DNA of 64,000 bases from Endozoicomonas sp965261315 (GCA_965261315.1 CBDHDM010000090.1:1-64000); one strand, 5' to 3'; shown: positions 35,606 through 45,671, counted from the stretch's first letter. Translations and numbers: made by a program. Notes: generated from the letters alone by a model not told the origin.

Positions 35606-36223
35606 TTAAGTTGTAGGTTCTGGCTGGGAAATAATATCCACGATGCTTTGCACCAGCGTCTGGTGGAAAAATTGCCGACCGACCTCTTCTTCTGTATAGA
35701 AATAACGAGCAAGGCCGTGTATCAACAAGCAGTCGATCAGGGCGAATCGTGCATGGATTGACTGTTCTGAGATACCGTTAACAAAGGGCGATAGCAGTGA
35801 TTGTATACGTTTGGCTTCAGCCCGAAGTTCTGGACGTTGCAGGCGCAGCTGACTGTACTGCTCCGAAACCATCAGCTGGCTGTGAATCTTTAAAAACTCT
35901 CTGACGCCTGATTCGGGGCTCAATTTTTCGGCCAGTGGTGCCACGATGACATCAACTACCTGATGCAATGTCCATTGTTCCTCCTTCTGCAGCTGATCAA
36001 TCAGAGTGGAACGATATTCTGAGATTACCCCGGAATGTTTATTCAGAACAGCATTGATCAGTCCCGCTTTATCCTTAAAGTGGTATTGCAGGGCACTGCG
36101 GTTTTTGACGCCAGAGGCTTTCAGGACATCAAACAGGCTGGTGCTTTCCAGGCCTTTCTCGGCAAACAGCATCTCAGCGGCATCAACCAGCTTCTGGCGG
36201 GTGAATTGGGTATCTTTGCGCAA
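35606..36223 (-). CDS. TetR/AcrR-family transcriptional regulator
   Basis: 205-residue one-domain repressor. MRKDTQFTRQKLVDAAEMLF starts the helix-turn-helix, then SLFDVLKASGVKNRSALQYHF, where the family usually has 'I..ASGVS.GTLYYHF'. The rest is all-helical ligand-binding domain. It is the first of three minus-strand genes with the molybdopterin enzyme and beta-propeller gene (105-base gap) and is divergent from the TonB receptor at 36390. It could regulate either. Confidence 0.88.
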   Translation of the reverse strand: MRKDTQFTRQKLVDAAEMLFAEKGLESTSLFDVLKASGVKNRSALQYHFKDKAGLINAVLNKHSGVISEYRSTLIDQLQKEEQWTLHQVVDVIVAPLAEKLSPESGVREFLKIHSQLMVSEQYSQLRLQRPELRAEAKRIQSLLSPFVNGISEQSIHARFALIDCLLIHGLARYFYTEEEVGRQFFHQTLVQSIVDIISQPEPTT

Positions 36224-36389
36224 GGGAAAACATCCTTATCTGACTTCGAGGCTATTTTCATACAGGCAGATAATATGAACAAGTTTATGCATCAGGAAGT
36301 ATGGCCGACGCATAAAACAGGATAAGCCTGTTTTTCGAAATACCACGGACATAAACAGAAAACCCGGTGAACTTTCCAGGGGGCGGAAT

Positions 36390-38480
36390 GTGAAACCTCA
36401 GGTAACTTCAACGCTGCTGGCAGTGTCTCTAACGCTATCAGCCTCTTCGTTACTGGCTGAGGTGATAACGGAAGATTTTGCAGGTGATGAGCTTTCCAAT
36501 GAAGCGCTTCTCTCTTTGAGTCTGGAAGAGGTAATGACACTGGAGGTTACATCGGTATCCAGAAAAAAGCAGAGATTGATGGATTCAGCTGCCGCCGTCT
36601 ATGTGATCGCTCAGGAAGATATTCGCCGCTCGGGAGCAAAAACGATACCAGATGCTTTGAGAATGGTGCCCGGGGTTCAGGTTGCCCAGATGAACAGCAA
36701 TACCTGGTCCATCAGTACCCGGGGTTTTAATTATATTTTTGCCAACAAATTGTTGGTCATGATGGATGATCGCACGATTTATACACCGCTGTTTTCCGGG
36801 GTGAACTGGGATATCCAGGACACGCTGATCGAAGATATTGATCGGATTGAAGTGATTCGTGGGCCAGGCGCAGCGCTCTGGGGGGCTAATGCGGTGAATG
36901 GCGTTATTAACATCATTACCCGAAAAGCCAGTGATACTCACGGTAACCTGTTAACGCTGGGAGCAGGCAGTCAGGAAAAGCTGTCTGGCAGCTTCCGTCA
37001 TGGCGGCGAGTTCAATGACACCGTTGACTATCGGGTTTATGTGAAATCCTTTGTCCGAGACGGACTGGCTGATCAAACAGGTGGAGACGCTGATGATGAC
37101 TGGCATAGTAACCGGGCAGGGTTCCGGGTCGACTGGGATGAGCTGAAAGGCGGAGAGTTAACCGTCCATGGTTCGGTTTATGATGGTAATACCCGTCCGC
37201 CGGTCAGGAGCTTGAATACCACAATGGTCAGAATGGAGCCCATAACCGATCATGATAGAAAACAGCAGGGCGGTAATTTCCTGGCTCGCTGGAACAGACA
37301 GTGGAGTGAAAACAGTGAGTTATCGATTAAAGGCTATTATGATCGCTATGAAAATATTGATTATCGGTTAACGGAGGTTCGGGATACGCTGGATTTTGAA
37401 ATGCAGCACCGTTTTCAGTGGCTGAATAGTCAGGAAATTATCTGGGGGCTTGGGTATCGATCTTCATGGTATGACCTTTCTGACCGGAACGTTGTCAAAG
37501 GTGTGGATGACAAGCCTCGGGAAGAGTTGGTCAGCGCGTTTATTCAGGATGAGATTATCCTGAATCCGGATTGGCATATAACGTTAAGCAGTCGTCTGGA
37601 ACACCACACGTCAACAGGATACGAATTTCAACCCAATGCACGGATAGCCTGGAGCATTGATGAGCAGTCTACGGCCTGGGCTTCAGTATCCAGGGCTGTG
37701 AGAACTCCTGCGATTACGGAAAGGGATTTGGAAATAAATGGGTTGGTTGAGGTGGTTCATCCTTTATTTCCCCTGCCAGCATTTCAACGGTTAGTGGGTA
37801 ATTCAGAGATGGAGTCTGAAGCATTGACGTCAGTTGAGGCCGGTTACCGGCATCAAATTAACCATTCTGTAAATATTGATACAACTGTTTTTTTGACTAA
37901 CTATCAAGATCTTACCAGCTTGTCGGTTAGTTCGGACTGTCCTTCTGCTCCATTGAACGTACCCGGTGTTGGTGTGGTGTGTCCCATGGGGAACTACTGG
38001 TTAATACCTTCTCAACTTATTAACGGCCTTAATGCCAAAACGTATGGATTTGAGTTTTCTGCGGATTGGCGCGTCAATCGCTGGTGGCGTATTAAGGCAG
38101 ATATGAGCTTCCTGCAAGTAGATGCAACCCGAAAAACCAATGATCAGTTTAACCAGGTAGCTGAAGCTCAACTGGAGTCACTCAGCGCCAATCATTCAGC
38201 AAACGTTCGATCCATGGTGGATTTACCGGGTCACTGGAGCTTTGACAGCTGGATTCGGTACATGGGCGAGCGTGGGGATACAGCCACTGGAACCCTGATA
38301 GATGCTTATACAGCGCTGGATGTCCGTTTAGCCCGAAAGGTTAACCCAAACCTGGAATTTTCTCTTACCGGGAAAAACCTATTTGATACCGCCAGGCTGG
38401 AGTTTACCGAGAATTATACCGGACTGGTTGCGACCCGAATTGAGCCATCCTGGTATGCCCAAGTTCAGTGGAAATTCTAG
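36390..38480 (+). CDS. TonB-dependent outer membrane receptor
   Basis: Outer-membrane gated beta-barrel of 696 residues that imports siderophores, heme, cobalamin or other large nutrients using TonB energy. GTG start at 36390 preceded by GGGGGCGGAAT. Signal peptide (MKPQVTSTLLAVSLTLSASS), TonB-box-like LSLEEVMTLEVTSVS, plug domain with RRSGAKTIPDALRMVPGVQV and EDIDRIEVIRGPGAALWGAN (plug core), then a barrel of about 22 strands ending with the obligatory C-terminal Phe (YAQVQWKF). Its plug belongs to the CirA/FhuE-like style. Ligand unknown. YfiR-type gene follows 28 bases on. Confidence 0.92.
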   Translation: MKPQVTSTLLAVSLTLSASSLLAEVITEDFAGDELSNEALLSLSLEEVMTLEVTSVSRKKQRLMDSAAAVYVIAQEDIRRSGAKTIPDALRMVPGVQVAQMNSNTWSISTRGFNYIFANKLLVMMDDRTIYTPLFSGVNWDIQDTLIEDIDRIEVIRGPGAALWGANAVNGVINIITRKASDTHGNLLTLGAGSQEKLSGSFRHGGEFNDTVDYRVYVKSFVRDGLADQTGGDADDDWHSNRAGFRVDWDELKGGELTVHGSVYDGNTRPPVRSLNTTMVRMEPITDHDRKQQGGNFLARWNRQWSENSELSIKGYYDRYENIDYRLTEVRDTLDFEMQHRFQWLNSQEIIWGLGYRSSWYDLSDRNVVKGVDDKPREELVSAFIQDEIILNPDWHITLSSRLEHHTSTGYEFQPNARIAWSIDEQSTAWASVSRAVRTPAITERDLEINGLVEVVHPLFPLPAFQRLVGNSEMESEALTSVEAGYRHQINHSVNIDTTVFLTNYQDLTSLSVSSDCPSAPLNVPGVGVVCPMGNYWLIPSQLINGLNAKTYGFEFSADWRVNRWWRIKADMSFLQVDATRKTNDQFNQVAEAQLESLSANHSANVRSMVDLPGHWSFDSWIRYMGERGDTATGTLIDAYTALDVRLARKVNPNLEFSLTGKNLFDTARLEFTENYTGLVATRIEPSWYAQVQWKF

Positions 38481-38510
38481 ATCCTCGGTAAATAGGCAAG
38501 GAAACCGGGA

Positions 38511-39032
38511 ATGGCCTTGAAACCTTGTTGGTATTGCTGCTGTCTGGCTCTGTTGTTGCTATCAGAGCTGGCACTGTCGGCCCCTAAAGTTGATGAGGGG
38601 CGGATTAAAGCAGTGGTGGTCTATAAAATTACCCACTTTGTGGTTTGGCCTGATAAGCCAAGCATATTGAAGCTCTGCACTCTGGGTTCCAGTGAACTCT
38701 CGGAAATACTGGGGGGGGTTGTGAAACAGGCAGGAAAAGAGAATAAAATTTTGGTGAATACCCTGAAGTTGGGTTCGGATTATACAAGCCATTGTGATGC
38801 GCTTTATATCCGGGATCTTGATGAAAGTGATGTCAGAGTAGTATTAAGGAATCTGAAAAAATGGCCAGTTCTGACTATTGGTGACAGCGAAGAGTTTGCT
38901 CGTGATGGTGGAATGGTTGGTCTTTATACCGAAGACGACAAAGTACGTTTTGCCGTCAATATCAAAGCAGTTAAGCAGGCAGGGCTACTGGTTAAGTCTC
39001 AGTTACTGAACCTTGCCAAGGTCATCAAGTAA
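38511..39032 (+). CDS. YfiR-family (DUF4154) periplasmic protein
   Basis: 173 residues: signal peptide MALKPCWYCCCLALLLL to LALSAP, then the YfiR core with KAVVVYKITHFVVWPD (family 'I..FI.WP' line), LCTLGSSELSEIL, CDALYIRD and GDSEEFARDGGMVGLY. Members of this family often sit beside a TonB-like receptor and a membrane GGDEF protein, acting as periplasmic repressors of the cyclase. Here the receptor is directly upstream, and the window's only cyclase is 8 kb away on the other strand. It may regulate a cyclase elsewhere. Confidence 0.85.
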   Translation: MALKPCWYCCCLALLLLSELALSAPKVDEGRIKAVVVYKITHFVVWPDKPSILKLCTLGSSELSEILGGVVKQAGKENKILVNTLKLGSDYTSHCDALYIRDLDESDVRVVLRNLKKWPVLTIGDSEEFARDGGMVGLYTEDDKVRFAVNIKAVKQAGLLVKSQLLNLAKVIK

Positions 39033-39066
39033 CTGAGTACTGGTATGACAAGTCGCTCCGGATCAG

Positions 39067-39819
39067 CTAGATATTCCCGGTAACCCTTACCCGCTTACTC
39101 TCCTTGGGAGCCAAAGATTCCAGGTTCTTTCTTCTCTCCTCAAGGCGTCGATCAATAATATTTTTAATCGCAATCAAAAAGCCCATAAAGACAAAGGCTC
39201 CGGGCGGGAGAATGGCAAACAGAAACTGCTTGTAATTGGGGATAACCGTGATGGTCCAGTCAGCGGCAACCGGGCCGAGGAGCAGATCCATACCGGCGAA
39301 CAGGGTGCCCTGGCCAATCAGTTCCCGCAGTGCACCCAGTAATACCAGGATCACGGCAAAGCCGGTGCCCATCATCAAACCATCAAAAGCGGCTGGCAAC
39401 ACAGGGTTTCTGGAGGCAAAGGCATCGGCCCGACCCAGAATAATGCAGTTGGTGACAATCAGTGGGATAAAAATACCCAGTATGCGATAGAGCTCATAAG
39501 TGTAAGCCTGCATAAGCAGCTCGATACAGGTAGTAAATGAGGCAATGATCATGACGAACACCGGCAGGCGAATCGCATCAGTTACCTGGTGTCGTATAAG
39601 GGAAACCGCAATATTTGAGCCCATCACAACCAGCATGGTGGCTACGCCAAGCCCGAGAGCATTGACCACACTGCTTGAAACTCCCAGCAGAGGGCAAAGA
39701 CCCAGTAACTGAACCAGTGCCGGGTTGTTTTTCCAGAGGCCATCCAAAGCAATTTTGGCAATGCTTCCTGACGATGAAGCGTTTGGAGCGCTGTTTTGGG
39801 CCACGGCGTTATTGCTCAT
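39067..39819 (-). CDS. rnfE: Rnf electron-transport complex subunit E
   Basis: Integral membrane subunit of the Rnf complex, which links ferredoxin and NAD(H) redox to ion pumping. 250 residues, six helices: LDGLWKNNPALVQLLGLCPL at the start, LGLGVATMLVVMGSNIAVSL, then FIPLIVTNCIILGRADAFASR, the helix pair shared with RnfA. Last gene of the operon and overlapping rnfG by 11 bases. The end (residues 225-250) is Arg/Glu-rich and hydrophilic. Intact. Confidence 0.95.
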   Translation of the reverse strand: MSNNAVAQNSAPNASSSGSIAKIALDGLWKNNPALVQLLGLCPLLGVSSSVVNALGLGVATMLVVMGSNIAVSLIRHQVTDAIRLPVFVMIIASFTTCIELLMQAYTYELYRILGIFIPLIVTNCIILGRADAFASRNPVLPAAFDGLMMGTGFAVILVLLGALRELIGQGTLFAGMDLLLGPVAADWTITVIPNYKQFLFAILPPGAFVFMGFLIAIKNIIDRRLEERRKNLESLAPKESKRVRVTGNI

Positions 39820-40525
39820 TCAGTATCTCCTCGCTGATGCCATCCATCCTGAGAGGATCCAGCAATCGATTACGGTTTGCCTCGAAGTATTGAAGTGCAC
39901 GGTAAACTGCGGCTACGACGGCCCTGGGTGTGATAGTAGCACCGGTAAACTGGTCAAACGCACCACCATCTTTTTTTACACCCCAGTCTTCTTTAGCTGG
40001 AGTGGTGAGAGACTTGCCTGCAAAACCAAGAATCCAGTCGGTCACATTGGTATTGATTTTATCGCCAAGTCCGGGAGTCTCTTTGTGGGTGATCGCCCGC
40101 ACGCCTGCCAACGTTCCATTACGGTTGATGCCGACCAGAAGCTCAATTCGTCCGCTATAACCATCAGGCGCGGTCACTGGCAGAATCACTGCAGAGACCT
40201 CTCCATCATCAAGGGCAATATAGGCTTCACGCTGATCCTGGCTTGATAACAGTCGAGAAGGCTCCAGGCGGATTTTGGAGTCTACAAGTGTATTGTCGTG
40301 TGTATCAGCAGGCAGAATCTCCATCAGTGCTTTGGCTTCATAAGCACGAACCTGTGTCTCAATTCTTTCTTGAGTCATGATCCAGGTGACGGAAATCAGG
40401 CCTACGGTAAATACAGCAAACAGGCCAAGCCCCAGGCTATTGCGAAAAATGCTCTGGATCAGACTGTTAGCGGTGGAGGCCTTGCTATCGGTCGTGTCTT
40501 TTAAAGGAATCTGGCCGTCACTCAT
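39809..40525 (-). CDS. rnfG: Rnf electron-transport complex subunit G (flavoprotein)
   Basis: 238 residues with one N-terminal membrane anchor (NSLGLGLFAVFTVGLISVTW) and a periplasmic FMN domain. FMN is attached covalently to a Thr in the SGAT-type motif: FDQFTGATITPRAVVAAVY (around residues 190-210). TPGLGDKINTNVTDWILGFAGK matches the FMN-binding domain. Start at 40525 is 3 bases after the rnfD stop, so translation is likely coupled. Intact and typical. Confidence 0.94.
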   Translation of the reverse strand: MSDGQIPLKDTTDSKASTANSLIQSIFRNSLGLGLFAVFTVGLISVTWIMTQERIETQVRAYEAKALMEILPADTHDNTLVDSKIRLEPSRLLSSQDQREAYIALDDGEVSAVILPVTAPDGYSGRIELLVGINRNGTLAGVRAITHKETPGLGDKINTNVTDWILGFAGKSLTTPAKEDWGVKKDGGAFDQFTGATITPRAVVAAVYRALQYFEANRNRLLDPLRMDGISEEILNEQ

Positions 40526-40528
40526 GAT

Positions 40529-41611
40529 TCAGTCCTTCTTTGGCAGGCCTTTATTGGCCTTGTGATGGCCATACGTGCGTGGCTGAGTGTAATAATCAAT
40601 CGTTGGGGCTGCCATATTCATCAGCAGGGTGGCAAAGGCGACACCGTCCGGGTAACCACCCCAGGCACGGATGACATACACCATAATGCCAACACCAGCA
40701 CCGAAAACCAGACGTCCACGGTTACTGGTTGCACCGCTGACCGGGTCGGTAATAATGAAGAAAGCGCCCAGCATGGTGGCACCACTGAGCAGGTGGAAAA
40801 GAGGAGAACCATGGCTGTCCGATCCTGTTCCACTCCAGAAGAGGGTAGCCATAACGGCAATCGCCGCCAGCATCCCCACCGGAGCATGCCAGGTAAATAC
40901 TTTCCGCCAGATCAGGAAGACACCACCAGCCAGATAGGCCAGGTTGACCCACATCCAGCCACGGCCTGCCAATCCATCAAATACCGGGTTGGCTTCCCAC
41001 AACTCATTGATGGTCAGGCTTTTGTTTTCCCGTAACACATCCAGTGGCGTGGCCATACTTATGGCATCCACACTCACACCGTGACCCAATGGGAAAATGG
41101 TGAACAGTGCGTCGAGCAGGCTGTTGTTATGACCCTCAAGGCCCATTGGGGGCAACCAGCTGGTCATTTCCTGTGGGAAAGAAATCAGTACCAGAACATA
41201 ACCCAGCATGGCTGGATTAAATGGATTCTGACCCAGGCCACCATAGAGGTGTTTACCAATGACCATGCCAAAAGAGACAGCAACCAGCGATAACCACCAG
41301 GGGGCAAAAGAAGGCAGTGCCAGTCCGAGCAGTAATCCGGTAACCAGGGCACTGCAATCACTCAGGTAGAAACTCACCGATCTTTTACGCAGTGACACCA
41401 CTGCTGCTTCACAGGCAAGCGCAACCAGAGAGCACCAGACAACATTGATCAGGGTGCCCCAGCCAAAAAAGACCGTTTGTGCGATCAGACCGGGAATGGT
41501 GGCCATCACCACCAGGCTCATCACTCGCTGAGTGCTGTTTTGACCCAGCTTATGGGGAGAGCTTTCTCTTGCCCGCTGGCTGATGGACGATCTGCTGTTA
41601 ATCAAAGCCAT
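40529..41611 (-). CDS. rnfD: Rnf electron-transport complex subunit D
   Basis: 360-residue inner-membrane subunit carrying covalent FMN. Multiple helices: VMSLVVMATIPGLIAQTVFFGW, ALPSFAPWWLSLVAVSFGMVIGKHLYGGLGQN and FNPAMLGYVLVLISFP, then SMATPLDVLR, the FMN-linkage Thr segment of the family, and LSGATMLGAFFIITDPVSGATS. Related to NqrB. 55 bases after rnfC; intact. Confidence 0.95.
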   Translation of the reverse strand: MALINSRSSISQRARESSPHKLGQNSTQRVMSLVVMATIPGLIAQTVFFGWGTLINVVWCSLVALACEAAVVSLRKRSVSFYLSDCSALVTGLLLGLALPSFAPWWLSLVAVSFGMVIGKHLYGGLGQNPFNPAMLGYVLVLISFPQEMTSWLPPMGLEGHNNSLLDALFTIFPLGHGVSVDAISMATPLDVLRENKSLTINELWEANPVFDGLAGRGWMWVNLAYLAGGVFLIWRKVFTWHAPVGMLAAIAVMATLFWSGTGSDSHGSPLFHLLSGATMLGAFFIITDPVSGATSNRGRLVFGAGVGIMVYVIRAWGGYPDGVAFATLLMNMAAPTIDYYTQPRTYGHHKANKGLPKKD

Positions 41612-41666
41612 TCAACGATTCCGCTCTTTTGTGTCTTTCTCATGCTTCCCGGGTTCAGGCTGTTTG

Positions 41667-44006
41667 TCACGAAAGAGCCTCCAGAGCCTGTTTCAATTGA
41701 GCTGCCTTTTGTTCCGCTTCTGCCAGCTGTTGTTTAAGCGTCTCCAGCTCGTCTTCACCGGCACTGGCGATCGCTCGCTGCAGTTTTTTCACCGCAGCAT
41801 TGGCCATGGCCGCTTCGATTTTTAACTTCTTGGCTTCATCGCTTAAGGGGGCTTTGGCCTTTTTGGTAGATGGTTTTTCATCAGTTGTCGGTTCTGCAAC
41901 GGTTACTTCAAGGCTTTTGATTTTGGCCTGACACTCTTTTACCGCCTGCTTTAGAGATTCAGTGTTTTCCTTCTTATCAAGAGAGCTACTTTCAATGGCT
42001 TCAGCCAGCGCTCTCTCTGCTTTTTTCAAAGCGGCTTTAGCCATAGCCAGCTCAACCTTCCGCTTCTTCTCATCATCAGAAAGTGCAGGTCTGGCTTTTT
42101 TTGCAGGTTTTTCTGTACTGCTTTCATTAACAGCAGCCGTTTGGGAAAGTTGGTCAAACTCGTGCTGAAGTTTGGCAACCTGCTCATTTAACATCGCCAG
42201 GTTAGACTTCAGCTGTTCAATATCCCCATTGCCTGAAGCCTCCGTAGCAGCGAGGGCCCTTTCTGTCTTTTTAAACTGAGCCTTGGCCATGGAAAGCTGA
42301 ATTTTTAGCTCTTTCTGCTTGGCTGAAAGCTCTGGCTTAGCAGGTGTATTCTCTTTCGTCGTTACTGCCTGACCTGCAGCAGCAGCCGCTGCTTTTCGGG
42401 CTTTGGCCCGGGCTATCGCTGCCTGGATTGGATCTTCTTCTGCTTTGCTGTCACATCGCGGGTTTTTCTGCTGCCTTGGCCGCCTTTAGCTTGGCTGCAC
42501 GTTCAGCATTGGCTTTCCGCTTGGCCTCTTTCTCGGCTTTATCCTGTTCCAGGCGTGCCAGACGATTCTCATAACGCTCTTTGGAAACGTTCTGATTTTG
42601 CGTGCTTGGCTTCCTGAGTACGAATCGCACCTTTCGATGCTCGGGTAGTACTGAACCAGTGGAATTGATGAGGGGCACACAAAGGAACAGGCGCCACACT
42701 CAATGCAGTCAAACAGGTTGTGGTGCATCAACTGTTCATGGTTTTCAGCTTTGGCATGCCAGTAGAGCTGCTGTGGAAGCAGTGATGATGGGCAGGCTTC
42801 TGCACAGTGACCGCAGCGAATGCAGGCCTGGGCATCAGGCGCTTCAGGAAACTCTTCCTGTGTAGCGGCAATCAGGCAGTTTGATGTTTTGATGACCGGG
42901 ATATCCAGCCGGTCAACGCTGAAGCCCATCATAGGGCCACCGAATACCAGTGTTGATAATTCCGGTTTCTTCAGTACAGCATGCTGCAGAAGATCTTCCG
43001 CCAGCGTTCCGATCAGCACTTCCACATTCTGGGGTTCTTTCAGTGCATCACCGGTCAGTGTGGTAATCCGTGAGATCAGAGGCTTCCCTTCAAGAATGGC
43101 TTCTTTGACGGCAACCGCTGTTCCCACATTCTGAACCACCATACCCAAATCAGCAGGGAGTTTACCGGAGGGTACTTCCTGGCCGGTGAGGATCTGAATC
43201 AGCTGTTTTTCACCACCAGAAGGGTAAACGGTTGGAAATACGACAATGTCTATGCTTTTACCATTGGCTGTATTTCGAAGTGCCGCTCTCATTGCTGAGA
43301 TGGCTTCCGGCTTGTTGTCTTCGATACCAATCAGGCATTCCTGAACATTCAGCATATATTGCAGAATCTCAGCTCCCTGAATAACCGCTTCTGCTTTTTC
43401 CCGCATCAACATATCGTCAGCGGTAATGTAAGGCTCACATTCAGTACCGTTGAGAATCAGGGTGTTGATCGTGGAGCTTGGTGCCAATTTGATGGCTGTT
43501 GGAAAGCCTGCGCCACCCATTCCACTGATGCCTGCATCACGCACTTTCTCTACCAGTGCCTCGGGTGATAACTGACGATAGTCGGCTATTGGCCTCAGTT
43601 CACACCACTGATCTTCACCATCGGTTTCCAGAATGATGCACAGGTCATAAAAACCGGAAGCATGGGGAATGGGGCGGTTTTCAATGGCTGTAATAATACC
43701 GGAGCTGGGGGCGTGCAGGGCCGCACTGACAAAGCCGGAAGCTTTGGCAATTATCTGGCCTTTCAATACTTTTTCACCCACCGTGACAACGGGGTCTGCA
43801 GAGGCGCCCGCGTGCTGTGACAGAGGCAGAACCAGCATTTTTGGCAGTGCAGGGCTGTCAATGGGGCATCCGGTGGACTGAAGCTTGTTCTCTTCGGGGT
43901 GAACGCCACCGATTAAAGGCCAGATTTTTCGCTCAGAGCTTGCGATTATATTGTTAGCAACCTGAGTTCCAGATAAGTTATCTGAGCTGTTTAATAGTGC
44001 ATTCAT
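41667..44006 (-). pseudogene. rnfC: Rnf electron-transport complex subunit C, three one-base insertions in the 3' third
   Basis: Soluble-domain subunit with NADH/FMN-binding N-terminal region and two [4Fe-4S] clusters. The intact frame starts at 44006: KIWPLIGGVHPEENK, SGMGGAGFPTAIKL (NADH/FMN site), ECEPYITADDMLMRE, and the cluster motifs CIRCGHCAEACP and CIECGACSFVCPSSIPLVQYY. It then breaks. About 42641-42646: TACCCGAGC should be TACCGAGC, giving RASKGAIRTQEAKHAKSER. About 42580: CGTTTCC should be CGTTCC, giving SKERYENRLARLEQDK. About 42458: AAACCCG should be AAACCG, giving RCDSKAEEDPIQAAIARA. The end (41667-42450) is a Lys/Ala-rich coiled tail with repeated MAKAxxKKxERAxA units. All three indels lie downstream of the iron-sulfur clusters, so a truncated but cluster-bearing protein would still be made. 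Confidence 0.88.
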
Positions 44007-44587
44007 ACGGTTTGCCCCCGGCGATCAGTGGCAATCAGGGTGCCATAGGATGGCTTTGGCAACTCCCAGCTCCAGGTTCGTGTCGTTACATCAACAGGGC
44101 GCATTTCTATACAGTCAACAGGGCAGGGCTCAACACAGAGATCACAGCCGGTGCACTCATCGGCAATCACGGTGTGCATCTGTTTGGCTGCACCCAGAAT
44201 GGCATCCACCGGGCAGGCCTGTATGCACTTGGTGCAGCCAATACACTCAGCTTCACGGATAAAGGCAACTTTAGTGACGGATTCCTGTCCGTGCTCGGCA
44301 TCCAGCGGCTCAGGCTCTACGTCCAGAAGGTCAGCAAGGGTGTTAATGGTTGCCTGTCCACCAGGGGGACACTTATTAATGGCATCACCATTGGCAATGG
44401 CTTCAGCATAAGGGCGGCAGCCAGGGTAGCCACACTGTCCACACTGTGTCTGAGGTAGAATTTCATTAATCTGGTCAACAATGGGGTTGCCTTCCACCTT
44501 AAAGCGAATGGAGGCAAAACCCAGTATGGCCCCGAAGATCAGGGCGAGAGCCAGAAGGGCTCCAATGGCGTAAAGAACAATTTCCAT
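44003..44587 (-). CDS. rnfB: Rnf electron-transport complex subunit B (ferredoxin-like)
   Basis: 194 residues. N-terminal membrane helix MEIVLYAIGALLALALIFGA, then the RnfB cluster region CGQCGYPGCRPYAEAI, followed by two ferredoxin motifs CIGCTKCIQACPVDAI and CTGCDLCVEPCPVDCI. The protein receives electrons from ferredoxin. Stop overlaps the rnfC start by four bases. Gap of 71 bases to rnfA. Intact. Confidence 0.96.
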   Translation of the reverse strand: MEIVLYAIGALLALALIFGAILGFASIRFKVEGNPIVDQINEILPQTQCGQCGYPGCRPYAEAIANGDAINKCPPGGQATINTLADLLDVEPEPLDAEHGQESVTKVAFIREAECIGCTKCIQACPVDAILGAAKQMHTVIADECTGCDLCVEPCPVDCIEMRPVDVTTRTWSWELPKPSYGTLIATDRRGQTV

Positions 44588-44658
44588 GGACTAACGCAAC
44601 CACTCCTTCAGCTTTATATTACGTCTGGCATTTCTCATCATTGCTCGAAATCCTGCAC

Positions 44659-45243
44659 TCACAGTTTGATCAGTCCGGTGAAACCCATAAATGCCAGCGA
44701 CATCAAACCGGCACTGATCATACCGATGGCCGCGCCCCTGAATGGTGTGGGTACATCCGCAGCGGCGATGCGTTCACGCATGGCCGAAAACAGAACCAGC
44801 ACCAGGGAAAAACCGGCGGCAGCACCAAAGCCATAAGTGGCTGAATCCACCAGTGAACTATCCATACGGTTAGTGTTCAGCAGGGCAACGCCAAGTACTG
44901 CACAGTTTGTGGTGATCAGTGGCAGGAAGACACCCAGAACCTTATGCAACAGGGGGCTGGTTTTGCGAACCACCATCTCGGTAAATTGCACCACCACGGC
45001 AATGACCAGAATAAACGAAATGGTTTTCAGGAACTCAAGGTTCAGTGGCAGCAGGATGTACTTGTACGTTAAGTAGCTGCAGATAGAGGCCAGGGTCAGC
45101 ACAAACGTGGTGGCCATTGACATCCCCATGGCCGATTCCAGTTTGTTGGAAACCCCCATAAAAGGACAAAGCCCAAGAAACTGGACCAGAACAAAGTTGT
45201 TGACCAGTATGGCGCTGACCAGAATCAGTATCAGTTCGCTCAT
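44659..45243 (-). CDS. rnfA: Rnf electron-transport complex subunit A
   Basis: 194-residue integral membrane subunit, first gene of the operon. Six helices: MSELILILVSAILVNNFVLV, LGLCPFMGVSNKLESAMGM with the conserved Cys, FLPLITTNCAVLGVALLNT with the second Cys, and GAAAGFSLVLVLFSAMRERI. The paired Cys bind a [2Fe-2S] in solved Rnf and NQR structures. AGGAAAA precedes the ATG. Expected order A-B-C-D-G-E is followed without insertions. Confidence 0.96.
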   Translation of the reverse strand: MSELILILVSAILVNNFVLVQFLGLCPFMGVSNKLESAMGMSMATTFVLTLASICSYLTYKYILLPLNLEFLKTISFILVIAVVVQFTEMVVRKTSPLLHKVLGVFLPLITTNCAVLGVALLNTNRMDSSLVDSATYGFGAAAGFSLVLVLFSAMRERIAAADVPTPFRGAAIGMISAGLMSLAFMGFTGLIKL

Positions 45244-45671
45244 TGGTTTTCCTGCTGCAATGCCTGGCTTCTAGGAAGAAGAGCCGGCTGATCAATAATG
45301 CCGTTGGATACCTGATGGAAGGCGTCAAGTATATATTCCCAAAAAAAGCAGATAAATGACGTTTAAAGACGCAAATCGAATAACGATAAACCTGTATCAG
45401 GTTTGGGTGCTTTTTCCGGATGACTCACTGAGCACAGGTTGAAGTGACTGGCTCAGGAGGCGGGGATTATAACGCCACAATGAGCAGGATGCATGTAGTG
45501 ATGCCTGTAATGGGCTTGGAATATACCGAATAACAGCCAACCTGAATCTCCATTTTCAAATAAGACTTTTCAGATCAGCTATCTTAAGTATTTGTTTCTA
45601 AAGTAGGCATCTGGGTTCACCCTTTTCAAGTGAACTGAAATTTCCAAGCATATTCCTTCAGGAGTTCTGCT
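45244..45671. other. Divergent intergenic region rnfA / SDR
   Basis: 428 bases between divergent genes. It contains a 6-bp hairpin AACCTG/CAGGTT (45389-45403) followed by a T-run at 45411-45415, which looks like a small terminator on the plus strand. Its position between two divergent promoters is odd; it might end a short unannotated transcript. No coding frame recognised. Confidence 0.4.
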
